From contig NZ_JAPEHW010000004.1 in assembly GCF_028875915.1 (NCBI RefSeq), forward strand, positions 1 through 64,000: a stretch of DNA of 64,000 nt, in the 5' to 3' direction. The DNA is from Pseudoalteromonas sp. G4. Its GTDB lineage: Bacteria; Pseudomonadota; Gammaproteobacteria; Enterobacterales; Alteromonadaceae. How positions within the stretch are numbered: the first letter of the stretch is position 1; each line of letters starts with the position of its first letter. The notes beneath the pieces are model-generated. The model was not told the origin of the DNA, did no database searches, and saw only the letters and a list, made by a program, of their open reading frames with translations. Positions 9,785-19,787 of this stretch are shown one piece after another. The position numbers and the translations under genes are program-made.

Positions 9785-11263
9785 ATGAATTATCCATGGA
9801 TTGAGAAAGCAAACAGAATTTTTTCAGCCGTATTGATTGGTCAGTTTATATTGACGCTAATTATTGCGTTTTTTACGCAAACCTGGCTTGAGGGGACCAT
9901 CGTAGGCTTAATAATTATGGCGCTTCCTCTTTTTCTTATTCAAACGTCACCATTTGCCGCTGTAACACGGCATGCTGTAGCGATTGCAGTTCAATTATTT
10001 GCTGCACTTCATATTCAGCAGACTATGGGGCTGACAGAATTTCATTTTGAAATCTTTGTAATGTTAGCTTTTTTAAGCTGTTACAGAGATTGGAAAGTCA
10101 TATTAACAAGTGTGTTGTTTGTTGCAGTTCATCATGTTGTATTTTTTGTAGTACAAAGTCAAAGTGCAGGTTTATATATATTTGAAGAAGGGCACCTTCA
10201 TTTTTACATACTGGTTATACACGCTTTGTTTGCCGTAACTGAAGGTGCAGTTTTAATGTATGTCGCAAAACATGCTCATAACGAGTCAGTTAAAGGGTTC
10301 GATTTATCGTCATCGGTGCATCAGATATTAAGTAAGGATGGTAAATTTGACTTAACTGCTTTCTCAAACAACCAAACGGTTGATACTGATTTTAATAAAT
10401 TAATGACATCTTTTACTCGATTTATAAAACAAACAAAAGAAGTCAGCACGGGTGTACTTGAGCGTTCACAAATAGTTGCTTCATTAAGTAATGAAGTTGA
10501 AAATGCAACTGAAGAAAATGTAAGTCAAATAAACCTTATAGCAACAGCAACTGAAGAGATGACAGTTGCTAATGCTAATGTTGCTTCACAAGCAAGCGAA
10601 GCTAATGACAGTGCTTCAGACGCCTTTACACGTACTGATAAAACAAAGCAGATTATTGATAATTCAACAAGCAACATTGAAAACTTAAAAGGTGACTTAT
10701 CAGCTACTTCACAAACTATTGGCGAATTAGCGCTAAAATGTAATCAAATTGAAGAAGTTATGAACGCTATTAAGTCTATTTCTGATCAAACAAATTTACT
10801 TGCTCTTAATGCTGCAATTGAATCAGCGCGTGCAGGTGAACATGGTCGTGGGTTCGCAGTAGTAGCCGATGAAGTTAGGCAGCTTGCAATGAAAACAAGG
10901 CAAAATGCTGAGCAGATATCAGAAATAACAGCTGCGCTAATTAATGAAGCATCCTCATCAGTTGATCAAATGGATAAGTGTTTAATCAGTGCAGAAGATA
11001 CTGTAACCCAAGCAAAAGAAGCGTCATCGATGATGATGGGTGTTGTCGATAATATAGAGAGCATGGTTAACAATATGGCATCAGTTGCAAGTGCTGCGAG
11101 TGAACAAGCAACAGTGTCAGCAAGCATTTCAGAATCAACTCAAACACTTTCGCAAAACTCAGAACAACTTAAAGTAAATAGCAATGAGTCCAGTAAGCGC
11201 TTCCAAGAAATGAAATACGATATTGAAAATTTAAACAGTGAGCTGGCGCGTTTTGAATTATAA
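9785..11263 (+). CDS. Methyl-accepting chemotaxis protein with multi-helix membrane sensor
   Basis: A chemoreceptor of 492 residues. The C-terminal half is a coiled-coil signalling domain with the highly conserved hairpin tip ([20 protein letters not shown] and the following [18 protein letters not shown]) that contacts CheA/CheW. Instead of a periplasmic ligand domain between two helices, the N-terminal 170 residues hold about six hydrophobic helices rich in histidine, with a YRDW motif followed by a helix containing HHVVFF. This arrangement recurs in a chemoreceptor family; the ligand is not known to me, and the histidines could coordinate heme or metal. There is no obvious HAMP domain. The start at 9785 is chosen because TAGGTG lies 6 nt upstream. 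No other chemotaxis gene is adjacent. Confidence 0.9.
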   Translation: MNYPWIEKANRIFSAVLIGQFILTLIIAFFTQTWLEGTIVGLIIMALPLFLIQTSPFAAVTRHAVAIAVQLFAALHIQQTMGLTEFHFEIFVMLAFLSCYRDWKVILTSVLFVAVHHVVFFVVQSQSAGLYIFEEGHLHFYILVIHALFAVTEGAVLMYVAKHAHNESVKGFDLSSSVHQILSKDGKFDLTAFSNNQTVDTDFNKLMTSFTRFIKQTKEVSTGVLERSQIVASLSNEVENATEENVSQINLIATATEEMTVANANVASQASEANDSASDAFTRTDKTKQIIDNSTSNIENLKGDLSATSQTIGELALKCNQIEEVMNAIKSISDQTNLLALNAAIESARAGEHGRGFAVVADEVRQLAMKTRQNAEQISEITAALINEASSSVDQMDKCLISAEDTVTQAKEASSMMMGVVDNIESMVNNMASVASAASEQATVSASISESTQTLSQNSEQLKVNSNESSKRFQEMKYDIENLNSELARFEL

Positions 11264-11780
11264 ACCCCATTGGATCATTGTATGTGTATGGAGTGTGTTG
11301 TTATCGGTGAGTGTTTTGTTTTTATCTGTATTAAAAATTAATACTTTCGATAATTACGGCGAATTAACAAAACGTGCAATGGACACTAACTTTGATAAAG
11401 AGTTTGTTAAACAGCTAACATCAATATTAGGGGATGTTTCCGGTTCAGTGATCCATTTTGAAGCGGAAGATTGCTTTTGTCAGACTGTTGCAAATGACCA
11501 TGTTAGCTCAGTTAAAAAATTAGCCATCAATCAAAATTTTAAAAATCATAACCTTGTAGTAAATAACACGGATGGATTATTTTTACCTTCTGTACCTGCA
11601 GTCGCAGTGATAAATAAACTAGGTGCTCTTAGTTATTTGGGGCCTTACGCTAGCGGTATGTTTTGTGCCGAGGGCAATGGTCTTGTTGAACCTTACCTTA
11701 TAAAGAAAAACCCCGAACACTCAAAGCTCGGGGCAACAATTATTACGGATGCAAAAGGGTGCTACTGCAGTGTAAGCTAA
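11238..11780 (+). CDS. Membrane-anchored thioredoxin-like protein (DUF6436-like)
   Basis: A protein of about 180 residues with an N-terminal membrane anchor (about residues 12-30) and an extracytoplasmic domain. The pattern of a strand [11 protein letters not shown], a long central helix, a PAVAVIN strand with a proline where thioredoxin folds have their cis-proline, and a strand LGPYASG suggests a thioredoxin-like fold. The active-site position has C-F-C rather than CxxC, and a second C-Y-C ends the protein. I believe this matches the DUF6436 family but cannot check it. The start is uncertain: GTG at 11238 overlaps the chemoreceptor gene by 26 nt and TTG at 11253 is an alternative. Its 3' end contains the his operon terminator on the other strand. 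Confidence 0.6.
   Translation: MSWRVLNYKPHWIIVCVWSVLLSVSVLFLSVLKINTFDNYGELTKRAMDTNFDKEFVKQLTSILGDVSGSVIHFEAEDCFCQTVANDHVSSVKKLAINQNFKNHNLVVNNTDGLFLPSVPAVAVINKLGALSYLGPYASGMFCAEGNGLVEPYLIKKNPEHSKLGATIITDAKGCYCSVS
11701..11733 (-). terminator. his operon terminator inside the convergent gene
   Basis: Read leftward, CCCCGA (11733-11728), an 11-nt loop and TCGGGG (11716-11711) are followed by TTTTTCTTTA. This is a good intrinsic terminator for the his operon, 50 nt after the hisI stop. It is embedded in the last coding part of the convergent thioredoxin-like gene. Confidence 0.75.
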
Positions 11781-11782
11781 AC

Positions 11783-12394
11783 TTATTTATGGCGGGCCTT
11801 TAACGTGGTAACAACTTCGCTGATATCTAAATTTTGGCGTTGTAATAACACTAACAAGTGATAAAGCAAATCAGCAGACTCATTAAGTAGTTCTTCATTA
11901 TCGTTTTTCATCGCTGCGAGAGCGACTTCCACACCTTCTTCGCCAACTTTCTGGCAACTTCTGCTAAGCTCTTTTGCAAACAGGCTGGCAGTATAGCTTT
12001 CTTTTGGGTCGTCATACTTGCGTTGAGCAATCACCTTATTGAGCGTACCAATAAAGCTGAGATCTGGTGAAGCATCACCAAAACAACTTTGTGTTCCTAA
12101 ATGGCATGTTGGGCCTTTTGGATTTGCTAACATAAGTAAAGAGTCTTGATCACAATCGGTATGAACAGAGACCAATTCTAAGTAATTTTCAGAGCTTTCA
12201 CCCTTAGTCCATAAACGTTGCTTTGAACGGCTATAAAATGTGACTTTGCCAATTTCAAGGCTCTTCTCAACAGCTTCTGCATTACAAAAGCCTTGCATTA
12301 ATATCTGACCAGTATGCACATCTTGCACGATTGCGGGCATTAATTCACTTTTATTAAAATCAAGTTGTGAAATGTTGGAAAAATTTATTTTCAT
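11783..12394 (-). CDS. hisI: Bifunctional phosphoribosyl-AMP cyclohydrolase / phosphoribosyl-ATP pyrophosphatase
   Basis: HisIE fusion of 203 residues catalysing steps 2 and 3 of histidine synthesis. The N-terminal cyclohydrolase part (to about 110) holds the metal-binding pattern H-T-D-C-D-Q-D and the [10 protein letters not shown] segment. The C-terminal pyrophosphatase part has the helical [10 protein letters not shown] motif and a typical [12 protein letters not shown] helix. It is the last gene of the operon; its ATG overlaps the hisF stop (ATGA), which implies coupled translation. Confidence 0.97.
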   Translation of the reverse strand: MKINFSNISQLDFNKSELMPAIVQDVHTGQILMQGFCNAEAVEKSLEIGKVTFYSRSKQRLWTKGESSENYLELVSVHTDCDQDSLLMLANPKGPTCHLGTQSCFGDASPDLSFIGTLNKVIAQRKYDDPKESYTASLFAKELSRSCQKVGEEGVEVALAAMKNDNEELLNESADLLYHLLVLLQRQNLDISEVVTTLKARHK

Positions 12395-13158
12395 AATCTT
12401 ACTGCTATTTCCTGTCTTTTTAGTTCAGTCTTAAGGTCATTAATATCAATTAACCCTTTATGAAAAACTGAAGCAGCTAACGCGCCATCCACATTACTGG
12501 TAGTAAATACATCAGCAAAATCTTGTATTTGCCCAGCGCCACCAGAAGCAATAAGTGGTACATCACATAGTTCACGTATTTTACTCAGTTGGGCGTTGTC
12601 ATATCCATTGCGAACACCGTCTTGGTTCATACAATTAAGTACAATCTCACCAGCACCTAAATCTTGCACACGTTTAACCCACTCTTCAGTTTTATAACGT
12701 GTTTGACTCGCCGCATTTGGGTCGCCCGTTAATTGATATACTAAATACTGATCACTTTCCTTGTCATAAAAGCTATCAATACCCACTACGACGCATTGTT
12801 TTCCAAACTCATCATGAAGCTCTTTGATAAGTTTTGGTCGAGCGATAGCTGGGCTGTTTATACTAATTTTATCTGCACCCATTTCGAGTACTTTCGCAGC
12901 ATCAGCTACTGATTTAATGCCGCCAGCAACACAAAATGGAATATTAATATAACGCGCAATTTGCTCAACCCAAGCTACATCCAGTAAACGTTTTTCGACA
13001 CTCGCGGTAATTTCATAGAAAACTAATTCATCTGCACCTGCTTTTGAATAGGCCTCTGCAAGTTGTAAAATATCACCAACAATTTCATGCTCTTTGAATT
13101 TTACACCTTTGACAACCTGGTTATTTTTAACACTCCGCCTCCTCAGCTGTAAAGGCAT
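12391..13158 (-). CDS. hisF: Imidazole glycerol phosphate synthase cyclase subunit HisF, N-terminally damaged
   Basis: Most of the TIM barrel is clear His[51 protein letters not shown] and IASGGAG. What is missing is the start. The family begins M-L-A-K-R-I-I-P-C-L-D-V, where the Asp is catalytic; here the reading frame upstream of VKNNQVV gives MPLQLRRRS, which is just out-of-frame hisA coding sequence. A good ribosome binding site (AGGAGG, 13143-13138) and GTG TTA (13133), which would encode M-L, remain inside the hisA end, but that GTG is now out of frame and reads only ten codons. A deletion of about 31 nt between two TGTTA copies explains this. The protein is probably not made or not active, unless the sequence contains an error here. 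Confidence 0.8.
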   Translation of the reverse strand: MPLQLRRRSVKNNQVVKGVKFKEHEIVGDILQLAEAYSKAGADELVFYEITASVEKRLLDVAWVEQIARYINIPFCVAGGIKSVADAAKVLEMGADKISINSPAIARPKLIKELHDEFGKQCVVVGIDSFYDKESDQYLVYQLTGDPNAASQTRYKTEEWVKRVQDLGAGEIVLNCMNQDGVRNGYDNAQLSKIRELCDVPLIASGGAGQIQDFADVFTTSNVDGALAASVFHKGLIDINDLKTELKRQEIAVRL

Positions 13159-13846
13159 TATCTAGTAAAGATTTACCTAAAATTATACCACCTACTCCTA
13201 ATGCCTTAAGTTGCTTAATATCTTCAAGGGAGCTTACGCCACCAGACGCTTGCACGCGAATGTCGTCAAACTTTGCAAGAATATCTTGGTATAAGCCAAA
13301 AGAAGGGCCTGTCATTGTACCGTCTTTACTAATATCAGTGCATAAAAAGTCTTTTACACCTAATGCTCTATAAAATTCGATAAACTCGAACAAGTCATAG
13401 GGAGATTTTTCTAGCCAACCATGGGTTGCAGGGCGCCATGTATCTGCGTCTTTATTGACATCTAAAGCAATGACAAATTTAGTCGCGCCAAATTTTTCTA
13501 TCCAACTCTTTACCTGGCTCTTGTCCGTCACTGCCTTCGAGCCAATAACCACTTGATGTACGCCGGCGTTCAGCCATGTGGATATGTCGGACTCGCTTCG
13601 AATGCCGCCGCCGATTTGAAAGGGTAGTTTGAGCGCGTTTGATGCTTCTTGAATGAACTGCCATTGCTTTTTATCCGGATCTCTTGCGCCTTCTAAATCC
13701 ACGATGTGAATGCGTTCAGCGCCTGAATTAGCATACTCAGTTAAACGAGTTTTAAAGTCAAAATCGTAAAACTGTGCGGTGTCATACTTGCCTTGGTATA
13801 GTCTAACAATTCGATTTTGTAAAATATCTAATGCGGGAATAATCAT
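13127..13846 (-). CDS. hisA: ProFAR isomerase HisA
   Basis: A TIM-barrel isomerase that opens the ribose ring of ProFAR to give PRFAR, step 4 of histidine synthesis. The N-terminal strand carries IIPALDI with the catalytic Asp, phosphate-binding segments FQIGGGIRS and VQASGGVSS are present, and [13 protein letters not shown] holds the second catalytic Asp. The length of 239 residues is usual (about 245). The second of two adjacent ATGs (13846) is preferred because AGGA is 6 nt upstream of it. The 3' end contains the remnant ribosome binding site and start of hisF. The hisH stop is 8 nt upstream. Confidence 0.97.
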   Translation of the reverse strand: MIIPALDILQNRIVRLYQGKYDTAQFYDFDFKTRLTEYANSGAERIHIVDLEGARDPDKKQWQFIQEASNALKLPFQIGGGIRSESDISTWLNAGVHQVVIGSKAVTDKSQVKSWIEKFGATKFVIALDVNKDADTWRPATHGWLEKSPYDLFEFIEFYRALGVKDFLCTDISKDGTMTGPSFGLYQDILAKFDDIRVQASGGVSSLEDIKQLKALGVGGIILGKSLLDNAFTAEEAEC

Positions 13847-13854
13847 CATTGTTC

Positions 13855-14439
13855 CTATAATGCTAAAAAGTTTTTAAGCAAGCGCTCGCCAACATCAGCG
13901 GACTTTTCAGGGTGAAATTGCATGCCTATAAAATTGTCTTTTGCGATTATGGCTGAAAATTCTGTACCATAGTCACTTGTTGCCAACGTATATTGGTTTG
14001 GCTGATGGGCAAAGCTGTGAACATAATAAACTTGATCATTCGCATCAATGCCATTCAAAATAGGGTGGCTAGATTTTAAATTTAAATTATTCCATCCCAT
14101 ATGTGGTAAGGTTAAATTTTCACTTTTAAGTGCACCTAGCTTTCCAGGAATAAGGCCAAGTGCTGTCACATTTCCTTCCTCTGTTTCATCACACATTAAT
14201 TGCATGCCTAAACAGATACCAAGAAGTGGTTTATTATAGTTTTTAATTGCGTCTTGCCAGTTATTGTCAATTAAGCGTTTCATAGCAACGGATGCGTGGC
14301 CCACGCCAGGTAACACTGCTCGTGGGAAATTATTAAGCTTTTCAGGCTCAGTGATTATTTCAACCTGAGCGCCTAAGCGTTCAAACGCAAAACGTACAGA
14401 GTTAATATTTGCACAACCGGTATTAATTATTGCAATCAT
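13855..14439 (-). CDS. hisH: Imidazole glycerol phosphate synthase glutaminase subunit HisH
   Basis: Class I glutamine amidotransferase of 194 residues that supplies ammonia to HisF. The nucleophile Cys is in LLGICLGMQ, the oxyanion segment is LPGVGHA, and the catalytic His and Glu are in MQFHPEKS. All three appear intact. The start at 14439 overlaps the hisB stop in ATGA and has AGGGG 6 nt upstream. Its partner HisF is damaged in this sequence, so the glutaminase may lack its cyclase. Confidence 0.96.
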   Translation of the reverse strand: MIAIINTGCANINSVRFAFERLGAQVEIITEPEKLNNFPRAVLPGVGHASVAMKRLIDNNWQDAIKNYNKPLLGICLGMQLMCDETEEGNVTALGLIPGKLGALKSENLTLPHMGWNNLNLKSSHPILNGIDANDQVYYVHSFAHQPNQYTLATSDYGTEFSAIIAKDNFIGMQFHPEKSADVGERLLKNFLAL

Positions 14440-15497
14440 AAACACCCCTTTGAACTTGCGGTTGTTTGAGATACATCTTTTGCAATAGCCATGCGAAGGG
14501 CGCGTGCGAATGCTTTAAACAAACCTTCCACTTGGTGGTGACAATTGCCATCAGATACAGACAAAATTAAACTGATAGCGGCATTATCGGTAAGGCTTTT
14601 GAAAAAATGTTCGACCATTTGAACATCCATATCACCCAGTTTTTCGCGAGTGAAATTTGCATTAAGTACAAAAGATGCGCGGCCAGACAAATCAATCTGT
14701 GCCTCCGCCTTACATTCATCCATAGGTAATGAAAAACCATAGCGACCAATCTGTGCTTTTGGTCCAAGTGCTTGTTTTAATGCTTGTCCTAATGCAATAC
14801 CAACATCTTCAACAAGGTGGTGCTCGTCGATGTGTAAATCACCCTTGGCTTTAACGGTTAACCCAATATTGCTATGGGTACGAATTTGATCAAGCATGTG
14901 ATCAAAGAAACCCAGCCCAGTCATTACCTCACCTTGTTTTTCAGAATCAAGGTTTAACCTTACAGAAATTTGAGTTTCGTTAGTGTTACGAACTACTTCA
15001 CCAGTGCGATTTTGCGTGGTTAATTTAGTAACGATTTCAGGCCAATTGCCACTATACAAAATACCTTCACAACATAGGTTTTCAGCGAGTTGAACATCGG
15101 TTTGACGATCGCCAATGACATAAGAATTGACTATATCTACTTTACCCGAGCGCATTAGCTCTTTTAGTAACCCAGTCTTTGGTTTGCGACAAGCACAGTT
15201 TTCATCATCAAAATGCGGGCAAATCAGTACGTCGTCAAATGTAATGTTTGATGATGTAAACACTTGCATCATTTTGTTATGAGGCGCATCAAAATCAGCT
15301 TGTGAAAAGCTGTCTGTTCCAAGTCCATCTTGGTTTGATACCATAACTAAACGGTAGCCTGCTGCTTGTAATTGTAATAGGGCAGGAATAACACCTGGTT
15401 CAAAGACTAACTTCTCTAACGTGTCTAATTGTTTATCAATGGCAGGTTCTTCAACTAAAGTGCCATCACGATCTATAAATAAGTAAGGAACTGCCAT
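14436..15497 (-). CDS. hisB: Bifunctional histidinol-phosphatase / imidazoleglycerol-phosphate dehydratase
   Basis: Fusion enzyme of 353 residues for steps 6 and 8 of histidine synthesis. The N-terminal HAD phosphatase has FIDRDGTLV with the nucleophilic Asp and a C-x-H-x(5)-C-x-C zinc loop ([11 protein letters not shown]). The C-terminal dehydratase has the metal-binding motifs [23 protein letters not shown] and [19 protein letters not shown]. The fusion is the usual state in Gammaproteobacteria. It lies 3 nt after hisC and overlaps hisH by 4 nt. Confidence 0.97.
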   Translation of the reverse strand: MAVPYLFIDRDGTLVEEPAIDKQLDTLEKLVFEPGVIPALLQLQAAGYRLVMVSNQDGLGTDSFSQADFDAPHNKMMQVFTSSNITFDDVLICPHFDDENCACRKPKTGLLKELMRSGKVDIVNSYVIGDRQTDVQLAENLCCEGILYSGNWPEIVTKLTTQNRTGEVVRNTNETQISVRLNLDSEKQGEVMTGLGFFDHMLDQIRTHSNIGLTVKAKGDLHIDEHHLVEDVGIALGQALKQALGPKAQIGRYGFSLPMDECKAEAQIDLSGRASFVLNANFTREKLGDMDVQMVEHFFKSLTDNAAISLILSVSDGNCHHQVEGLFKAFARALRMAIAKDVSQTTASSKGCL

Positions 15498-15500
15498 AAA

Positions 15501-16553
15501 TTATCCGTTTATTTCCATTAGCCAATTGAATACAACATTAAGTTCTTGTTCTGAACCGATACTAATACGTAACCAGTCATCTTCCCCATAAAGTGTAAAG
15601 GGGCGCATAATTAAACCGCTTGCCATCGCTTTAGTGATATAACACTTATCACTTAATTTGATGGTGACAAAGTTAGCAAAACTCGGAAGTATCTTTACTA
15701 CTTTATTACATTGTTTAAGTTTATTTATAAGCGTTTCACGATTGTTATTTAAAATCGTAACTTGACGTTTCATACTGTTAATATTGCAAGGTGAGAGTGC
15801 TTGCTCTGCAATAGATGCAACAACAGTTGAAACAGGATAGGGCGCAAGTACTTTTCGCATTGTATTAATCAGTGTTTGATTACTTAAAACAAAACCAGTG
15901 CGAAGTCCTGCAAGCGCAAACGCCTTTGATAATGTACGTAACACCACAACATTCTCATGCGAATTGATTAGTGGCGTCGCACTAAGCTCATCACAAAATT
16001 CTATATAGGCTTCATCGACAACCACAATCGCTTTATCTTTAAATGCATTAGCAATTTCTTCAATACGCTTAAGTGGAACAACGCTGCCAGTTGGGTTATT
16101 TGGATTGCAAATAAACACTAGTTTGGCGTTTAGTGCTTTCTCAACTAATTCAGTTGTTGAGGCTTCTAGCAAATCACTTTGCGTTAGATTGATAAGCGTA
16201 ACATTGGCGCTTTCAGCAGTTACTTTATACATACCATAGGTAGGAATAAACTGAGCAATTGCATCAACACCGCCTTGGCAAAATGTGCTAACTAGAAGTT
16301 CAATTCCTTCATCTGCACCGCGCGTCATCAACACATTGCTAGTCGCTAAATTAGCGTAGTTCGCATATGCTGATATTACAGCCTCTGGTTGCGGATCAGG
16401 GTAACGATTAAGATTTGTTAAATTAAATTCAAACTCATTAGTAAAAGGGCTTTCGTTTGCATTTAACCATGTAGAACCACTAAGCTTTTCACTTTTAGCT
16501 GAGCTATAAGCTGTTAATAAAGCAATATAGTCAGGTGTGTAATTATCACTCAT
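15501..16553 (-). CDS. hisC: Histidinol-phosphate aminotransferase
   Basis: PLP-dependent class I/II aminotransferase of 350 residues catalysing step 7. The N-terminal LNANESPF substrate motif, the FICNPNNPTGS segment, DEAYIEF with the PLP-ring Asp, and RTLSKAFALAGLRTG with the Schiff-base Lys are all present. The start codon overlaps the hisD stop by one base (TAATG), which supports coupling. No unusual features are seen. Confidence 0.97.
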   Translation of the reverse strand: MSDNYTPDYIALLTAYSSAKSEKLSGSTWLNANESPFTNEFEFNLTNLNRYPDPQPEAVISAYANYANLATSNVLMTRGADEGIELLVSTFCQGGVDAIAQFIPTYGMYKVTAESANVTLINLTQSDLLEASTTELVEKALNAKLVFICNPNNPTGSVVPLKRIEEIANAFKDKAIVVVDEAYIEFCDELSATPLINSHENVVVLRTLSKAFALAGLRTGFVLSNQTLINTMRKVLAPYPVSTVVASIAEQALSPCNINSMKRQVTILNNNRETLINKLKQCNKVVKILPSFANFVTIKLSDKCYITKAMASGLIMRPFTLYGEDDWLRISIGSEQELNVVFNWLMEING

Positions 16554-17845
16554 TAACTTAACTCCTCTAGACGGATTTTTACTGCATTAGCGTGAGCATC
16601 TAAACCTTCGGCATCTGCCAGTGGTAAAATACTTTTCGAAAGTTCACTTAATGCTTTTTGCGAAATAGTCTGAACTGTATAAGTTCTAAAAAAATCCATT
16701 AAATTAAGTGCTGAATACACTTTGCTGTAACCATAAGTAGGCAAAACATGGTTTGTGCCCGATGCATAATCACCTGCTGATTCAGGGGTGTAATCGCCAA
16801 CGAAAATGGAACCGACATTGTAAAATTTATCAACAAGGTCATTAGCATGACGAGTCTGAACAATTAGATGCTCTGGGCCATATTGGTTTGATACTTCAAT
16901 TGCTTGCTCTATGTTCTCAACGAGAATAAAAGGCGAATTTAATAATGCTTTTTCTGCGATATTTCGTCTTGATAACACTTGCAGCTGTTTTTCTACTTCT
17001 ATCTTTGTTGCATTAATTAATGTTTCACTATCGCTAAGTAAAACAACTTGTGAGTCTTCACCGTGCTCTGCTTGAGATAATAGATCAGCTGCTACAAACC
17101 TTGGATTAGCGCCACTATCTGCGATTACTAATACCTCTGAAGGACCTGCAGGCATATCAATCGCAACACCATTAGCTTGTTGTGCGACGAGCTGTTTAGC
17201 CATTGTGACGTAGCTATTACCTGGGCCAAATATCTTATTTACTTTAGGAACTGACTGCGTTCCAAATGCCATTGCGGCGATAACACCAGCACCGCCAGAC
17301 TTTACTAATGTCGTTACACCACATAGTTTTGCTGCGTAAAGGATGGCAGGGTTAATTTGCTCATCATCCTTTACTGGTGTTGCAAGCACGATTGTTTGTG
17401 CACCACTTAATTTTGCCAGTGCACCTTGCATTAACACAGATGATGGCAATGGTGCAGTACCACCAGGTACATATATACCAACCGCATTAATTGCTTGGTA
17501 ACGAAGCTCGCACACCACACCAGGCTGTGTTTCTATCACTTTTCGCTGTGGTAACTGTGCTTTATGGAACGTAGTAATATTTTTAAATGCGATATCGATG
17601 GCTGCTTTAAGCTCTGTGCTCAATAGCGCTTCTGAATTTTGTATTTCAGTATTTGATACAATCAGTTCATCAGCATAATTATTATCAAATTCTTGATTGT
17701 ATTGTAAAAGCGCTGTGTCACCATTAGCTTTTACATTATCAATAATTAATTGAACACGAGACTGTAATTGGTCTGACGCTTGTTGGGCAGGCCTTGAAAG
17801 CAGCAAGCCTTGTGCTGCTTTTGATAATTGAGACCAAGTTTCCAC
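16553..17845 (-). CDS. hisD: Histidinol dehydrogenase
   Basis: Zinc- and NAD-dependent dehydrogenase of 430 residues that oxidises histidinol to histidine in the last two steps. Family landmarks are visible: YVPGGTAPLPSSVLM, AGPSEVLVIAD, LLSQAEHGEDSQ with a zinc-binding His region, NQYGPEHLIV with the catalytic Glu-His, and the SAGDYASGTNHVLPT segment with a second ligand region. It sits 3 nt after hisG in the operon and appears intact. Confidence 0.98.
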   Translation of the reverse strand: METWSQLSKAAQGLLLSRPAQQASDQLQSRVQLIIDNVKANGDTALLQYNQEFDNNYADELIVSNTEIQNSEALLSTELKAAIDIAFKNITTFHKAQLPQRKVIETQPGVVCELRYQAINAVGIYVPGGTAPLPSSVLMQGALAKLSGAQTIVLATPVKDDEQINPAILYAAKLCGVTTLVKSGGAGVIAAMAFGTQSVPKVNKIFGPGNSYVTMAKQLVAQQANGVAIDMPAGPSEVLVIADSGANPRFVAADLLSQAEHGEDSQVVLLSDSETLINATKIEVEKQLQVLSRRNIAEKALLNSPFILVENIEQAIEVSNQYGPEHLIVQTRHANDLVDKFYNVGSIFVGDYTPESAGDYASGTNHVLPTYGYSKVYSALNLMDFFRTYTVQTISQKALSELSKSILPLADAEGLDAHANAVKIRLEELS

Positions 17846-17848
17846 CGA

Positions 17849-18748
17849 TTACTCCATCATTTTTTCGATTGGCATCACAAGAATTGAGCTTGCGCCTTTC
17901 TCTTTAAGCGCTTCCATTGTTTCCCAAAATAATGTTTCGCTTGAAACCATGTGCAGCGCTACTAAATCATCAGTACCAGCGAGTGAAAGCACTGTTGGCT
18001 TGCCAGTACCTGGAAGCAATTCACAGATTTCATCAAGACGCGATTTAGGTGCGTGTAGCATGATGTACTTACTTTCTTTCGCTTGACGAACCGCTTTTAA
18101 GCGAGGCAGTAATGTTTCGAGAAGCGCCTGTTTTTGTTGGCTATCCATATTTGGGTTTTGAATTAAACACGCATTTGATTCTAAGATTGTTTCGCCTTGT
18201 AATAGGCCATTTGCTTCTAAAGTTGCGCCGGTAGATACAAGGTCACAGATTGCATCGGCAAGGCCAGCGCGAGGAGCAACCTCTACAGAACCGGATAACA
18301 AAACAGTTGATGCGTTGATACCTTGTGCTTTTAAAAATTTCTTTAATATTTCAGGGTAAGTTGTGGCTATTTTTTTTCCTTCAAACCAGCTAAGCGGTTG
18401 CTGACCTAATTCTTGAGGCCATGCTAATGCTAATCTACAATAGCCAAAATCAAGTTTAGCTAGCTTAGTGACGTTAGCATTTAGGTTTTGTGCTTTACGT
18501 TCAGCTTGGCTTTCAACTAACACGTTTTCACCTACGATCCCTAAGTCACACACACCGTCCATTACAAGTCCTGGTATGTCATCATCTCGAACTCGTAATA
18601 CATCAATAGGCATATTTGTTGCGTGGGCAATTAAACGTTGTTCTCTTAAATTAAGCTTTACGCCAAGTTGTTTTAATAACTCTTGGCAGTCTTTAGAAAG
18701 ACGCCCTGATTTTTGAATAGCGATACGAAGACGGTTGTTATCACTCAT
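17849..18748 (-). CDS. hisG: ATP phosphoribosyltransferase (long form)
   Basis: First enzyme of histidine synthesis, condensing ATP and PRPP. At 299 residues it is the long HisG form, whose C-terminal domain (from about 220) binds histidine for feedback inhibition. Landmarks include [12 protein letters not shown] at the N terminus, [31 protein letters not shown] and [11 protein letters not shown] near the end. I chose the ATG at 18748 because the protein then begins MSDNNRLR, the family's normal start; two in-frame starts lie just upstream. It is the first enzyme gene after the hisL attenuator. Confidence 0.97.
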   Translation of the reverse strand: MSDNNRLRIAIQKSGRLSKDCQELLKQLGVKLNLREQRLIAHATNMPIDVLRVRDDDIPGLVMDGVCDLGIVGENVLVESQAERKAQNLNANVTKLAKLDFGYCRLALAWPQELGQQPLSWFEGKKIATTYPEILKKFLKAQGINASTVLLSGSVEVAPRAGLADAICDLVSTGATLEANGLLQGETILESNACLIQNPNMDSQQKQALLETLLPRLKAVRQAKESKYIMLHAPKSRLDEICELLPGTGKPTVLSLAGTDDLVALHMVSSETLFWETMEALKEKGASSILVMPIEKMME

Positions 18749-18800
18749 TTTTCTCATTCCCAATTAAATTTGTTTCAATAGTTTTGTTTTGTTTAGGGCT

Positions 18801-18836
18801 AAAACAAAAACAGCCCGAGGATGTCCCCGGGCTGTT
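18801..18836 (-). terminator. his attenuator terminator
   Basis: Read leftward, AACAGCCCG..GG pairs with CC.CGGGCTGTT around a short loop (18836-18809), followed by TTTGTTTT. It lies between hisL and hisG, as expected of the attenuator that stops transcription when charged histidine tRNA is plentiful. Confidence 0.9.
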
Positions 18837-18900
18837 ATGTGAAATTCTGTTAGCCAGAGGACGTATTTTCGGAATAGCCCTCCAGCGAAATACCTGAAAG

Positions 18901-18948
18901 CTACTCCGTTGTATGATGGTGATGAATAGTGTTCAGTGTATTAAGCAT
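18901..18948 (-). CDS. hisL: his operon leader peptide
   Basis: A 15-residue leader, MLNTLNTIHHHHTTE, with four consecutive His codons. It precedes a strong terminator hairpin and hisG. Ribosome stalling at the His codons when charged tRNA-His is scarce would favour the antiterminator and let transcription continue. The run of four is shorter than the seven of enteric hisL, but the architecture is the same. I did not find a convincing -10/-35 pair upstream; TATAAA near 18995 is a possible -10. Confidence 0.9.
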   Translation of the reverse strand: MLNTLNTIHHHHTTE

Positions 18949-19471
18949 TTGTATATAACCTATAAATGTAAAAAATGTGCCAAATGGCTTGCCTATTTAT
19001 AGAAAAACATGTTTTTTCAGGGTTTGCAATAAAAAATCAAATTAAAAATATGAATACTATATTACAAAAAATAAAAGATGTTATTTATCAGATGCTTGCT
19101 ATTTAACTGGGTAATCAAAAAACCAGCTTGTATAGGCCTGTATATACAAGTAAAAGTGTGTTTTAAAGTGTTTTTCGAATAAAAATCGTTTCAAAGCTTT
19201 GTTTTTGTGGGTTTGGTTTGTGAAGTGCTTTTTAAATAATGCTGGAAGCTTATATTTTTAATGAAGTTAGTTATTTATAAATAAAAATCTGTCTTGTGGC
19301 TTATTGAGAGTAAAGTTTTATGTAATGAGAAATATAATGAATTAAACATATATTGTTAGGCTATTATGTTATTGGTTGTAAACCATATTTAATCGCTCTT
19401 ACTTGAGATAGTTTTGAAGCTAAAGAGTTTATAAAAATTGCCGTTAAATAGGTAAGACAGTGGAGTAGATT
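18949..19471. other. AT-rich divergent intergenic region
   Basis: About 520 nt of very AT-rich DNA between the leftward his leader and a rightward small gene. It must hold the his promoter. No open reading frame with a ribosome binding site, no RNA gene and no clear repeat was seen. Confidence 0.5.
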
Positions 19472-19690
19472 ATGGATATTTTAACCCCTTTTTTGCCGCG
19501 GATAAATTTTATTCAACCAGTTGATAAATCGACATTATTTGTTGCTGGTGTAAGCGATAATAAAACCACGAAAATTCGTTTAAAGAAAAACGAAGCAACA
19601 CTCTATGAGTTAAAAAAGCAAAAAGAGAATTCTTCTTCTGAAAATCATGAGGAAGATGATAAAGAAGAGCACATCGACACATGGGCATAG
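19472..19690 (+). CDS. Small acidic-tailed hypothetical protein
   Basis: I do not recognise this 72-residue protein. GGAG lies 7 nt before the ATG, which supports translation. The N-terminal half is mixed (about 1-30) and contains a short hydrophobic run. The second half is highly charged and probably disordered, with a Lys/Glu segment followed by an acidic stretch (ENHEEDDKEEH). There is no signal peptide. It lies alone about 100 nt upstream of the zinc-ribbon gene in the same direction, but the gap contains no overlap that would prove an operon. Confidence 0.5.
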   Translation: MDILTPFLPRINFIQPVDKSTLFVAGVSDNKTTKIRLKKNEATLYELKKQKENSSSENHEEDDKEEHIDTWA

Positions 19691-19787
19691 AAGACCACTA
19701 AACCCGTCATATCGCCTTTAAGCATTATTTCTACCTTATTCTTTAGCATACTTATAAACTCCACTTAAATATTGATTGGAGTTTATA

